From J027 sp034437655 (GTDB lineage: Bacteria; Chloroflexota; Anaerolineae; Aggregatilineales; J027): 64,000 nucleotides of DNA. Position 1 is the first letter of the stretch. Each line of letters begins with the position of its first letter. The stretch lies in assembly GCA_034437655.1 (NCBI GenBank), contig DAOTTU010000069.1:1-64000 (forward strand). Direction: 5' to 3'. The position numbers and the translations under genes are program-made. Below the pieces are notes generated by a model. The model ran no database searches. It was not told the DNA's origin and was given only the letters and a program-made list of their open reading frames with translations. This document shows positions 52,201-61,216 of the stretch, piece after piece.

Positions 52201-55200
52201 CCCCACCACACAGATTGCGAGCCCGTCACGTAGAAACGGAGGCTACTACTATTCAGCCGTTCGCGTTCGTCCAGCGTCGTCGCCCGCACACGGAAAATAC
52301 CAGCGTTGGGGGGGGTAAACGTGTAGCTCACGGTGCCGTTTTCGTCCGTGAAGACCTCAGCAGTTTCGACCTCAACTTCCTCACGTTCCCATGTATAGCG
52401 GCCAAATTCGCCTTCAACCGGGATACGTGACCAGCGTAACTCAACGAAGGTGAGGGTGATACGTTGCTCGGCACGGGGTTCACTGTCTGGTGTCACACTG
52501 ATGGCGTCAATTTGAATCGGTTCGCCTTCACGCCCAAAATAGCGGTCAGAACGCAGCCCAACGTAGGCATTTGACGGATGCACCATAACACTCGTCCGCC
52601 CGCTGATGGTTTGCAGGCTTTCGTCCGTCACAGATGCTTCAACGCTAATGGTGGCCGGCACAGGTGACCCTATATCGGTATTTTCTGTCGTAATGATGAA
52701 GTTACCACTACCGTCAGTCATACCTTCGCCGCTACCGACAAAATACTCGAAAAAACCCGGAATCGTGCTATCGGTGAAGGTGTAATTACCGGGGCCGGCG
52801 TAGTTGAAGAAGGCTTGCCGGGCCAGTGCGTTCCAACGGAGTTCGGCATTGCTCACCGCACCGCCTGCAAAGAATGTCGCATTGGCAACCGCTGTCAATT
52901 CGTCCCCACGGAAGATGCTGTCTTGCTGGGCAGTCACGCCAACCTGAAATTCAGGGACACGGAACTCTGCTACGGTGAAACTCACTGATGTCCAGAATGA
53001 AATACCGCCGACATTGATCTGAGCTTGCCCTAACGCTGCGTCTTCGGTCAGTTCAATCGAACCACTGAAGGTACCAAACGGGGTCAGTTCAAAGTCTTCG
53101 TCGATCAGTAGGCTACCGTCAGCAGCAAAAATCCCAACGTTGACAGCACGTAGATTCGGAATGGTGAAGTCCATGTCATCCTTCTCGCGCAACATCCCCC
53201 GGAAATGGACAGTTTCACCGGGACGATAGATAGGACGATCCGTATAGACATAGCTTTCACGGGTGGGTGGTGTCCCCGAATCATAGGCTTTCCAGAGCCC
53301 ATAGGCACCAGCCCCGTCAGCAATCACCGAGAAAAAGTCGTTCTCGCTCAATTCAACCGGAGTGCGGAACAGCCCGTCTGCATCCGTCTGGCCACGTGCA
53401 ATCGTGTTGCCATCCTCATCAATAACCGAGACGGTGGTTTCTTGCACGGGTTGGGCGCTGGGCATGTCTGTTACCCAGACAAGCGTTTCTTCTGGGGCAC
53501 GTTTGACGGTCAAGTTCGCATTCACAACGCCAACGGTCACGGAATACACCTCACGACGATTCTCATCCCAGCGGGCCGGCATATCCATGCGCAACCAGTA
53601 AAGGCCGTTCGGTAGCACACCGCCTTCTTCACCTGCGAGGAAGATTGCTTTCGGCACACCCGGTATGCCTTCAGAATCGAATGTCTGCGTCCATTCGCGC
53701 ACGAGGTTGCTGTTGCGGACATAAGGGGGCAGTTCTTCGCCATAATGACCATAGTCCAACACATCACGGCTGCTGCGGCCAAGGGTCATCGGGTCAAGCT
53801 GATAAAGCTGGAAGTTGACTTCAGGTTCACCGCTAACCATCACCGAAAGGCGCGTATTATTGCGATAGCTACCCGTAAGCTGTAAGCCGCCTGACTGCGT
53901 GATAGGATAGGCAAAGGTTTCGATGTCGCGTGTGGTGAACTCGAAGGTGTAGTCCGTCTGGATGGCGTTGCCATAGATGTCCTCAGCACCCGCCAGCAGC
54001 GTGATCTGGTACGTTTGCAGCGGTTGCAGGTTAAACTGAATGCGCAGATTGCGGTTGCCGTTGACGAATGGTTCCCATTCGGTACCTTCTGGCTCGACAT
54101 GAATGCGGTCAGCAAATGTCTCAGTATTCATTGGTGACTTGAACGTGATGTTAGCACCAAAACCGGGATACACATCGGTTTCACCGTTGCGGGGTGTCGT
54201 GCGTTCAACACCGGGCAAGGGCACAGTAGCAAACGACTGTGAATAGCCGCGATCCAACGATGCTTCACCGGCTGCGCTCCGGGCAGTGTCGGCAATATTC
54301 AGAATGTAGGTTGTCTCAATTTCGAGGTTTTCGGCGGGTGAGAAGGTCAGGACACTGTTGTCGTCGTTCCAGCTAATGTCGCCTTCTACACGCTCACCCC
54401 GAAACAACAATGCAAACGCATCCGCCGTGCTGGCAGGTTCCATCGGCTGGCTAAAGCGAACGGTGAGGTCTGCATCAAGCAACACGTTTGAGGCACCATC
54501 AGACGGCTGAATGCTTAGAATTTGCGGTGGTAGGGTTTCAAACGACCATTCGAAGGACTCGTCCAAGACTGCACCATCAACGGCGGTCAGTCCGGCATCG
54601 ACCGTTACCGTGTAGCGTGTGCCGCCCTGCAAGGCCGCGTCGGGGGTAAGCATGTAGATTGAGGTGTTGAGCCATTCGCCTTTGCCCGAAATGTCGGGGT
54701 CAACCGTAATCGGGCTTGGCAGCGCATCCATATCCTCAGTGACACCCAAAGCAACCACCGGGCGGTTGAAGGTCACGACAATACGTGCGTCGGCTGTAAC
54801 GCCTGTTGCATCGGTGTCGGGCACAATCGTTGACACTGCCAGCGGGCCGATAGTTTTGACCGCAGTGCGGAAGGTTTCTTCCAGTGTGACACCTGTCAGG
54901 GCTTGCGCATCCTCTTGAATTTCAATCGACAATTCAGTGTTACGCGGCCACGCTTCGGCAGGGACAAATTCGACGGTGCGGGCGTCTGTCCATGTTAAAG
55001 AGCCATCAAGCGCGGGTTCGGTTGAAAATGCCGCCGCCACGCTGTTCTGGTCCATCGCCTGGTCGAATGTAATGCTGAGGGACTCTTGCCCGGCAAGCTC
55101 TACGCCCGGCAGGGGCCATATATCAATGATGCGCGGCGGGGGGTCGCCTGCATCTTGTGAATAGGTAATGCTGTCTGGCCCAAGCATGAGGCTTGCTACT

Positions 55201-55235
55201 CCCAGCAACACCAGAAAAAGAATGGATTTACGCAT
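49293..55235 (-). CDS. Alpha-2-macroglobulin family protein with thioester motif
   Basis: 1980 residues, secreted: signal MRKSILFLVLLGVASLMLGP. The order is several Ig-like (Big_5) domains (LAGQESLSITFDQAMDQNSV, then repeats to ~440), MG-type domains with 'YVYTDRPIYRPGETVHFRGML', the A2M bait/central region with a Gly-rich linker (MPQTGGGGGEAQQ), the A2M family block around VTDENGFATVSLELPDNLTT, then the thioester domain. The thioester is NYEHQCIEQTVSRFLPN, C1487 to Q1490. The 'DGGWGWFTGMESNPLVTAYA' toroid follows. The receptor-like C-terminus has RGTYTYTYQLQATVPGEF. The intact CxEQ motif implies covalent protease trapping at the cell surface. No pbpC partner is adjacent. Confidence 0.92.
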   Translation of the reverse strand: MRKSILFLVLLGVASLMLGPDSITYSQDAGDPPPRIIDIWPLPGVELAGQESLSITFDQAMDQNSVAAAFSTEPALDGSLTWTDARTVEFVPAEAWPRNTELSIEIQEDAQALTGVTLEETFRTAVKTIGPLAVSTIVPDTDATGVTADARIVVTFNRPVVALGVTEDMDALPSPITVDPDISGKGEWLNTSIYMLTPDAALQGGTRYTVTVDAGLTAVDGAVLDESFEWSFETLPPQILSIQPSDGASNVLLDADLTVRFSQPMEPASTADAFALLFRGERVEGDISWNDDNSVLTFSPAENLEIETTYILNIADTARSAAGEASLDRGYSQSFATVPLPGVERTTPRNGETDVYPGFGANITFKSPMNTETFADRIHVEPEGTEWEPFVNGNRNLRIQFNLQPLQTYQITLLAGAEDIYGNAIQTDYTFEFTTRDIETFAYPITQSGGLQLTGSYRNNTRLSVMVSGEPEVNFQLYQLDPMTLGRSSRDVLDYGHYGEELPPYVRNSNLVREWTQTFDSEGIPGVPKAIFLAGEEGGVLPNGLYWLRMDMPARWDENRREVYSVTVGVVNANLTVKRAPEETLVWVTDMPSAQPVQETTVSVIDEDGNTIARGQTDADGLFRTPVELSENDFFSVIADGAGAYGLWKAYDSGTPPTRESYVYTDRPIYRPGETVHFRGMLREKDDMDFTIPNLRAVNVGIFAADGSLLIDEDFELTPFGTFSGSIELTEDAALGQAQINVGGISFWTSVSFTVAEFRVPEFQVGVTAQQDSIFRGDELTAVANATFFAGGAVSNAELRWNALARQAFFNYAGPGNYTFTDSTIPGFFEYFVGSGEGMTDGSGNFIITTENTDIGSPVPATISVEASVTDESLQTISGRTSVMVHPSNAYVGLRSDRYFGREGEPIQIDAISVTPDSEPRAEQRITLTFVELRWSRIPVEGEFGRYTWEREEVEVETAEVFTDENGTVSYTFTPPNAGIFRVRATTLDERERLNSSSLRFYVTGSQSVWWGEPTDAIDLIANQDSYEVGETAEVLVPLPYSGGSTVLVTTERQGILSTEIIEVEGSTLVYELPIIESHVPTIHVSVAVVKGIDDESANPEYKLGNIALEVKPTSQTLTVTVTPSAETTQPGDTLSFDVQVTDAEGNPVEAELGVALTDKAILTLLPPNSGPVVDTFYRFQPNYIRTTIALEALLDRITDRTVGEDDDLREVTEESLGGADRAAGAPTATTAFADDAEMDAMPQTGGGGGEAQQPAVEVREDFQQTPLWEGQVVTDENGFATVSLELPDNLTTWTFDARVITAETEVGQVETEVVTTLPLLVRPTTPRFFVVDDRLELAAVVNNNSPEEQTVEVTLESTGVSLESDVTTTLTIPANGRGRAEWDVVVQDVEFVDLTFIAIGADGYQDAAKPQLATGPDGTIPVYRYSAPDRVGTSGVLRENGARVEGISLPTRFEFIEGDLVLNASPSLAAATTEALDYLQNYEHQCIEQTVSRFLPNIANFRALRDLGIQDPALEAKLFDALNFALDKLSREQNTDGGWGWFTGMESNPLVTAYAALGLIEARDAGFDVDQTMIDRALNFVRQNYIRPSINASYWELNRQAFYFYVLAQDGEGSKSDFDALYEFRLNMSLSGRAYLTMAYHALFPAASEIDDLVSDFTTNALVSATGVHWEEAQRDWWNWGSNTRTTSLVLNALIKTTPESDLLPNAVRWLMVARDGDHWQTTQENVWALLALTDWMVLTNELQGNYDYTVSLNRDEVLSGDVTPENVRDENQLRIAVEDLLLDDLNRLVISRDEGEGALYYTAHLDLRLPASQVSELSRGITVTREYFAEDDPETPITSATVGDTVNVRLTITLPEDVYYFVLEDPIPAGTEAVDTNLLTTSQQADGPGLVPSDENEWRWFWGWWYFDHTELRDEQVNLYADYLPRGTYTYTYQLQATVPGEFQTMPAEGYAFYFPEVFGRTDGQLFTVEDRAFGVAD

Positions 55236-55326
55236 GTCACTTTCCTTCTTACAATATGCTTCGTTTGGATTCTAGAGCGGTGACGACGGTGTTCGGCAAT
55301 TTGTTCCCAAAAAGGCAAAATTTGGC

Positions 55327-56532
55327 GTGAAGATTCTATTTTTGACATCGCATTTCCCTTTCCCGGCGCGAAGTGGTGGCGCCTTGCGGGCGATGGGTTT
55401 GATTGAAGGCACAGCAGCAGCCGGGCATGAGGTCTCGTTGTTTTGTTTCGTCAATGAACCACCACCAGACGACACCCCGCTGCACGACATCTGTGAGCAT
55501 CTTATCACGAATCCTGATCCGGTGCGCACCACCCGCGACCGTCTGCGCGACATCATCTTCACCCGTTATGCAGACATGGCACGGCGTTTCTGGTCAGAAC
55601 CAGCCGCAGCAACACTGCTTACGCTACTAGAGGATCATGAGTTTGATGTTGTCCACGCCGAAAGCATCGAAATGGCGGTCTATTTATTACCGATACAGGC
55701 ACAATTCCCCGACTTGCCGTTGATTTACGGTTCACTCAATGCCGAGGCCGACCTGCAACGTACCATTTTCAACGCCGAAAAGCAGCACATTAAGCGCTGG
55801 CCGGGTGCGGTGTATTCGTGGATACAGTGGCAGCGTTTGACACGGTTAGAATCAGCCATCGGTGACGCTTCTGCCCATGTGCTGGCCGTGAGTGAAGCCG
55901 ACCAAACACTACTGGCGCAACTTTCATCAACACCCATTACCATCGTCAAAAATGGCATCTATGTTGCAAATTATCAGCACAACGCGACAGCAGCAGAACT
56001 GGGCCCGGCAGGCATCGTCTTCACGGGCTCAATGCGTTACCGCCCGAACGTGGACGCCGTGACATGGTTTGCTACCGATATTTTGCCGCGCATCAAGCAC
56101 CCAGACGCACAATTCTACATTGTCGGGCACCGTCCACACCCGCGTGTAGAGGCACTAGCCGAGCATGAACGAGTCGTAATCACCGGGACGGTCGATGAAA
56201 TTGCACCGTACTGGGCCGGGGCTGCCGTTTACGTTGCGCCGTTGCGGATGGGGAGTGGTACACGCTTCAAGATTCTAGAGGCAATAGCGGCTGGGTGCGC
56301 AGTGGTATCAACGACGATTGGGGCGCAGGGGCTCGGTGTGGTGCATGGAGAGCATTGCTTGCTAGCGGATACTGTCGAGGACTTTGCAGCAGCGGTGCAA
56401 CAAGTCCTTAAGGATGCAGCCTTACGCGCACGTTTGGCAGCGGCTGGACAACACTTTGTGCAAGATAATTTTGACTGGTCAGTGATTATTCCACACTTGC
56501 TAAAGGTCTATAAGGGTCTTGAACGCACTTAG
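55327..56532 (+). CDS. GT-B glycosyltransferase (family 1/4)
   Basis: 401 residues, GTG start (KILFLTSHFPFPARSGGALR at the N-terminus). The acceptor domain occupies the first half. The donor domain has IVFTGSMRYRPNVDAVTWFA, 'AQFYIVGHRPHPRVEALAEH', VVITGTVDEIAPYWAGAAVY, and RMGSGTRFKILEAIAAGCAV, the usual GT4 E-x7-E/nucleotide-sugar site, then VVSTTIGAQGL. The donor and acceptor are unknown, with cell-envelope sugar synthesis likely. Divergent from the A2M gene, convergent with the kinase gene. Confidence 0.9.
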   Translation: MKILFLTSHFPFPARSGGALRAMGLIEGTAAAGHEVSLFCFVNEPPPDDTPLHDICEHLITNPDPVRTTRDRLRDIIFTRYADMARRFWSEPAAATLLTLLEDHEFDVVHAESIEMAVYLLPIQAQFPDLPLIYGSLNAEADLQRTIFNAEKQHIKRWPGAVYSWIQWQRLTRLESAIGDASAHVLAVSEADQTLLAQLSSTPITIVKNGIYVANYQHNATAAELGPAGIVFTGSMRYRPNVDAVTWFATDILPRIKHPDAQFYIVGHRPHPRVEALAEHERVVITGTVDEIAPYWAGAAVYVAPLRMGSGTRFKILEAIAAGCAVVSTTIGAQGLGVVHGEHCLLADTVEDFAAAVQQVLKDAALRARLAAAGQHFVQDNFDWSVIIPHLLKVYKGLERT

Positions 56533-56533
56533 T

Positions 56534-57976
56534 TCAGGACTGTACAACAACTTTGGCGGGTAGCCAGAAGCCGAAGGTACTGCCCTGTGCTTCCGGCCGA
56601 TAATAGACTGCCCCTTCATGCTGGCGGATGACGCTCTTAACGAGGCTCAAGCCCAGCCCGGTGCCGGGAATTTCTTCAGTGCCGGGTTGCTTAGCACGGA
56701 AGAACGTCTGGAACAGGCTCTCGCGGGCGTGTTCGGGAATGCCAAGCCCATTGTCACCCACTTCAACGTATAACTGCTCGTGGTCCAGTGAAACAGAAAT
56801 CGTAATCTGTCCCACTGTTGGTGTGTACTTGATGGCATTGCTCATGTAGTTGGATAATGCATGTGCAAGCTGCACACGGTCAGCACGAATGATCAAAGCG
56901 GGTTGCGGAGGCTCAAAAACAACAGTATGCTGCTTGTCTTTAATCTGGAACGTAAACTCTGCGATAATGTTCTCGATCAATTGAATCATATCGACATCTT
57001 CAAGATTCAATTGCGCGGCCGCCTCAACGCGCTCAAAGTCTAGCAATTCTTCCAGCATTTGCGCCATCCGTTCATGTGAACGATGAACGCTTTCCACCAT
57101 CTGGCGATGCTCATCAGAAAGCTGGTCACGCAAATCCTCAGACAATAGGCCAAAAAAGCCAACGGCTGTCGAAAGTGGATTGTTCAAGTCATGGCTGGCC
57201 ATACGAATCATGCGCGATTTGAGTTCGGTCAGTTCGCGAAAGGCGGTTGTATCCGTCAATGCGCAAATAAGATGGCGTTGTTCATCGCTACCAACAGGGG
57301 TAAGGCTGTTCAGCACCCAGCGTTCCTCACCGTCTTTGCGCCAGATAGGATAATCTACACGTGTGACTTGACCATATTTGGCATTGTGCATGCTCTGGAC
57401 AGCAACCTCACGATATTCGGGGGCGATCATCTCAGTGAAGAGACGCGGATTGTCCATCAGTTCATGTTCACTGTAGCCTGTGAGCTGGTAGCATGAAGGG
57501 CTGATAAAATCGAACGTTTCCTGCGCGGGGTCATAAGAACACACCAGGTCGCCAACTGCTGAGAGGATATTGCTAAGTTCACGCTGCGAATAGTCTAACG
57601 CACTTTGCACACGATGGTGGCGGATTTCGTGGTCAATAAGTTGCGTCCCCATTAACAGAACGCCGTTTTCGCTGTCATTGATCTGTAGGTGGCTGGCACG
57701 CGAGAAAAGCCAACGCCGCTTGTCATCGCGAGTCGTGAAGCCAAGTTCACCTTCCCAGTACCCGTCTTGCGCTAAATGGTCGTAAATAGCGGCCAAATGT
57801 TGTTGTCGCAAAGCGTCCGTCGACAAAATGGTGGCAATTGGTTTGCCAATGATCTCTGCAGAAGCATACCCAAAACATGTAGCGGCGGCCTTGTTCCAGG
57901 CAACGATTCGCTCTTGTGCGTCAATACCGATCACGAAATCAGGTAATTGATCAATTAAAGTTGATTGTAGCACCAC
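56534..57976 (-). CDS. PAS-domain sensor histidine kinase
   Basis: 480 residues, no membrane span. Two PAS domains (about 6-120 with DFVIGIDAQERIVAWNKAAA, and 130-250 with 'LVCSYDPAQETFDFISPSCY'), then HisKA with RMASHDLNNPLSTAVGFFGL (phospho-acceptor H262), and HATPase: QLAHALSNYMSNAIKYTPTV (N box), VGDNGLGIPEHARE (G1) and GTGLGLSLVKSVIRQHEG (G2). It is a soluble sensor. No response regulator is adjacent, so its partner is elsewhere. Confidence 0.93.
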   Translation of the reverse strand: MVLQSTLIDQLPDFVIGIDAQERIVAWNKAAATCFGYASAEIIGKPIATILSTDALRQQHLAAIYDHLAQDGYWEGELGFTTRDDKRRWLFSRASHLQINDSENGVLLMGTQLIDHEIRHHRVQSALDYSQRELSNILSAVGDLVCSYDPAQETFDFISPSCYQLTGYSEHELMDNPRLFTEMIAPEYREVAVQSMHNAKYGQVTRVDYPIWRKDGEERWVLNSLTPVGSDEQRHLICALTDTTAFRELTELKSRMIRMASHDLNNPLSTAVGFFGLLSEDLRDQLSDEHRQMVESVHRSHERMAQMLEELLDFERVEAAAQLNLEDVDMIQLIENIIAEFTFQIKDKQHTVVFEPPQPALIIRADRVQLAHALSNYMSNAIKYTPTVGQITISVSLDHEQLYVEVGDNGLGIPEHARESLFQTFFRAKQPGTEEIPGTGLGLSLVKSVIRQHEGAVYYRPEAQGSTFGFWLPAKVVVQS

Positions 57977-58190
57977 ATCGACCTTGAACTACTAAGCACA
58001 AGCGCACCAGGGGCGACATGTGCGTTTTACTTTTTTTCGCAGCAACATGCGCCGAAGACGACATAGATCATACTGTAGCCCGGGTAAGCTGTAAAGGAAA
58101 TTTGAGGTTAGGATGCCCTAACCCACGACATATGCTAAAGCGTGGTGCAAGTGTGGTGCAACATTCGATAGTCGTCAGTCAAAATCAAGA
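57977..58190. other. Intergenic stretch between histidine kinase and plsY
   Basis: 214 bases without a supported gene. A rightward frame here (58018-58260) is Cys/Arg-rich, has no ribosome-binding site and runs into plsY antisense. No regulatory motif stands out. Confidence 0.35.
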
Positions 58191-58814
58191 CTACGCACGC
58201 TCACCAAAGCGCCGTTCGGTGCCGCTGGCAATCGCCTTAATATTGGTGCGAAATTTATAGAAGATCATAAGTGGAACCATGATATATAGCAGGTAAATCG
58301 GATCATCATTGCGGATGAAAATAATTGTAATGGAGGCCAGCGCAACACAGGTCAGCACTGCAAGTGACATATAGCGCGTCACAGCAACAATCGTTGCCCA
58401 GACCATCAACGCCACGGGCCACAATACAGGAGGCGCGAGCAATAACCAGGTGCCACTAGCTGTCGCCGCACCTTTGCCGCCACGGATACGCCCGGTTAAC
58501 AGTGACGCAAATATTGACCAATTGTGCCCCGTAACGACGGCAATCGCACTCACAATCATCGCCGCTGACCCATCTTCACCGGGGACGAATAACCGCGCCA
58601 GCAACATTGCCCCGACGCCCTTCAAGACATCGAGTATGTACACGGCCAGTCCCCATCCGTAGCCCAAAGCACGGACGGTATTGGTTGTGCCCATATTACC
58701 GCTACCGATCTCGAAGATATTGATTCCCTGCAGCCGACAAATAATGTATGCTGTCGGGAAAGAGCCGATCAGGTAGCTTGTCAACAATATGACAACGACT
58801 GTTTCTATAGCCAT
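58191..58814 (-). CDS. plsY: Glycerol-3-phosphate acyltransferase PlsY
   Basis: PlsY transfers an acyl group from acyl-phosphate to glycerol-3-phosphate at the inner membrane. 207 residues with about five spans. The three conserved cytoplasmic blocks are present: GSGNMGTTNTVRALGYGWGL (phosphate-binding), GHNWSIFASLLTGRIRGGKG with GKGAATASG, and the C-terminal SFP-like 'IGSFPTAYIICRL' at the N-terminus. It pairs functionally with PlsX (not in the window). Single gene. Confidence 0.94.
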   Translation of the reverse strand: MAIETVVVILLTSYLIGSFPTAYIICRLQGINIFEIGSGNMGTTNTVRALGYGWGLAVYILDVLKGVGAMLLARLFVPGEDGSAAMIVSAIAVVTGHNWSIFASLLTGRIRGGKGAATASGTWLLLAPPVLWPVALMVWATIVAVTRYMSLAVLTCVALASITIIFIRNDDPIYLLYIMVPLMIFYKFRTNIKAIASGTERRFGERA

Positions 58815-59033
58815 CCGAATATTCTCATCCCGCCACGTAGCGAACGTTATTATTGAGCATATATCATAACACGAATTTTATCCAAACGTTGCGCAGACTT
58901 GATCTTAAAATCAATTTGTGGCGAATGCATGAAAGCCGTAATGGGGTATATATGTTAGGATAGCGAAGCACTTGGCTGCACACTATAATGCTCATCAAGC
59001 TTTCATGGTACCAGATTAGGGCTAAAACACTAT

Positions 59034-61211
59034 ATGTCTCAAATCTATGTCTCGCTCGTTTTCCACAACCACCAGCCGGTCGGCAACTTTGACTTTGTTT
59101 TTCAGGATGCATTCGACCATGCATATCTTCCATTGACGAACGCGCTTGACCGGCACCCGCAGGTCAAAGTCGCCATGCATTTTACAGGCCCGCTTATTGA
59201 TTGGTTGGAACTTAACCAACCGGACTATCTACAGCAGGTCAAAGCACAAGTCGCACGTGGACAACTTGAAATTTTGTCCGGTGCGTACTATGAACCCATC
59301 CTGACTATGCTTGACGACGACGATAAGCTCGGACAAATCGCTAAACTGAATCACACCGTTCAGCGTCTGTTCGACACAACCCCAACCGGAGCATGGCTAG
59401 CAGAACGTATCTGGGAACCCCACCTGCCACGCGCCCTGAATCAAGCTGGGATTGACTATACCCTCATTGACGATAGCCACTTTGTCGCGGCTGGCTTTGG
59501 GCAAGACGAGCTTTTTGGCTATTTTGTGACGGAAGAACAAGGCTACCCGCTGAAGCTCGTCCCCACACAAAAACGCTTGCGGTTTATGATCCCCTGGACC
59601 ACCGTGGCCGAAACGATGCACTGGCTGCGTGAACAAGCCGAGATGGGCATGCCTTCTGGCAAGCCGCCAATGTGGGCTGTCATGGGCGATGATGGCGAAA
59701 AATTTGGCATGTGGCCGAACTCATACGCCACCGTCTGGGAAAAAGGCTGGATAGATGCGTTTTTTGAAGCATTGATCGTCAATAGCGACTGGATCACGAT
59801 GATTCACCCGGGGGAGTATGTAAATACATACCGCGCGAACAATCTCGCCTATCTGCCATCAACCTCATATACGGAGATGGGCGAATGGGCGCTGCCTTCT
59901 CCACAGTCTTACGTCTTGCGTGACCTACGCGAAGGCTACGAAGTACAGCTCGAACAACTCCCTGACTGGGACAAAAACCGCCGTGAAGAAATTGAGAACG
60001 TCCTGCACTTTCTACGGGGCAGCTTCTGGCGCAACTTTCTGGTGAAGTACCCAGAAATCAACCATATGCAAAAACGCGCCATGACCATCAGCAAGCTAGC
60101 CCATACCTTGCCCCCCAGCGAGCAGCGTCAAAAAGTGCTGGACGCAGTGTGGGCGGCCCAGTGCAACTGTGCGTACTGGCATGGCGTTTTTGGCGGCGTT
60201 TATCTATTCCATATCCGTTCAGCCAACTATACCAACATTATTCGTGCCGAAAGTATGCTTGATGATCGCGTTGGTGTTTGGGCAGAAATCAGTGACTTCA
60301 ATGCTGACAATCACGACGAAGTGATCGTTGGCAATGGGCCGCTGTTGATGATTGTTGATCCGAAAGATGGCGGCATGGTCACTGAACTAGATTATCGCCC
60401 TGTTTTCTACAATCTCGTGAATATCATGTCGCGCCACCCTGAAGGCTATCACATGCAAATTCAAGAAGCCGCGAAGACCAATATGCTGATGACGCCTGAA
60501 GACGACCCGACCCAGTTTGAAGGGGAGCCGATCATGGCTAAAGAACGCGGTCTGGAGCAGGTCATTTACGTAGACTGGCATCGACGCGGTATGTTCAATG
60601 ACCATTTTCTTGGCCCAGAAACAACCCTGCATAATTTTGAGGCTGTGCAATATCCAGAACAAGGCAACTTTGTAGACCAGCGTTACGCACCCTCTCTGCA
60701 CAAGACAGAAGACACAGTACGCACAACCCTCAAGCGTGATGGTGCAGTCTGGCTGGGTCAGGTACATTTACCGGTTCGCGTTGAAAAGACGTTCACGTTG
60801 CACGCTGGGGAAACCAATTTGCAAGCACACTATACCGTTACCAACATCGGAGACATTCAGCTTGAGACACGTCTGGGCGTGGAACTTGCCTTCGGCTTTG
60901 ACGGTGGCGACAACCAGCACTATTGTCACCTCGAAGTCGCGTCAGAGATGCTTGGGCTCGGCGGGAGCCATGCCCTGGAAAATGTCGAAGGCTTCAAGGC
61001 AGTCACCCAGATTCGACAGTTTGCGGTTGAATTTAGCTGGAGCCAGCCCGCAACATTCTGGTCATTCCCACTCGCCCCCATCACACTCTCTGAAGGCGGC
61101 TTTGAACGAGTGCATCAAGGTGCCGTGACCATGCCCATCTGGAATCTATCGTTAGCACCGGGTGCAAGCTGGGAAGTTGACATTTCGCTGGTTTTCAGTC
61201 CCTTAAATTAA
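59034..61211 (+). CDS. GH57 family 4-alpha-glucanotransferase/alpha-amylase-like enzyme
   Basis: 725 residues. The GH57 barrel begins at once (YVSLVFHNHQPVGNFDFVFQ). Catalytic residues are in place: nucleophile E124 in GAWLAERIWEPHLP, and the acid/base Asp in MGDDGEKFGMWP (near 219-220). The numbering closely parallels the Thermococcus litoralis 4-alpha-glucanotransferase. The C-terminal beta-rich region after about 390 (DUF1925/DUF1926-like, 'RVEKTFTLHAGETNLQAHYT') is also as in that enzyme. It acts on alpha-1,4-glucans in glycogen or maltodextrin turnover. There is no signal peptide, so it is cytoplasmic. A TATAAT at 58984-58989 may be its promoter. Transferase versus hydrolase cannot be settled. 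Confidence 0.9.
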   Translation: MSQIYVSLVFHNHQPVGNFDFVFQDAFDHAYLPLTNALDRHPQVKVAMHFTGPLIDWLELNQPDYLQQVKAQVARGQLEILSGAYYEPILTMLDDDDKLGQIAKLNHTVQRLFDTTPTGAWLAERIWEPHLPRALNQAGIDYTLIDDSHFVAAGFGQDELFGYFVTEEQGYPLKLVPTQKRLRFMIPWTTVAETMHWLREQAEMGMPSGKPPMWAVMGDDGEKFGMWPNSYATVWEKGWIDAFFEALIVNSDWITMIHPGEYVNTYRANNLAYLPSTSYTEMGEWALPSPQSYVLRDLREGYEVQLEQLPDWDKNRREEIENVLHFLRGSFWRNFLVKYPEINHMQKRAMTISKLAHTLPPSEQRQKVLDAVWAAQCNCAYWHGVFGGVYLFHIRSANYTNIIRAESMLDDRVGVWAEISDFNADNHDEVIVGNGPLLMIVDPKDGGMVTELDYRPVFYNLVNIMSRHPEGYHMQIQEAAKTNMLMTPEDDPTQFEGEPIMAKERGLEQVIYVDWHRRGMFNDHFLGPETTLHNFEAVQYPEQGNFVDQRYAPSLHKTEDTVRTTLKRDGAVWLGQVHLPVRVEKTFTLHAGETNLQAHYTVTNIGDIQLETRLGVELAFGFDGGDNQHYCHLEVASEMLGLGGSHALENVEGFKAVTQIRQFAVEFSWSQPATFWSFPLAPITLSEGGFERVHQGAVTMPIWNLSLAPGASWEVDISLVFSPLN

Positions 61212-61216
61212 GGTGC

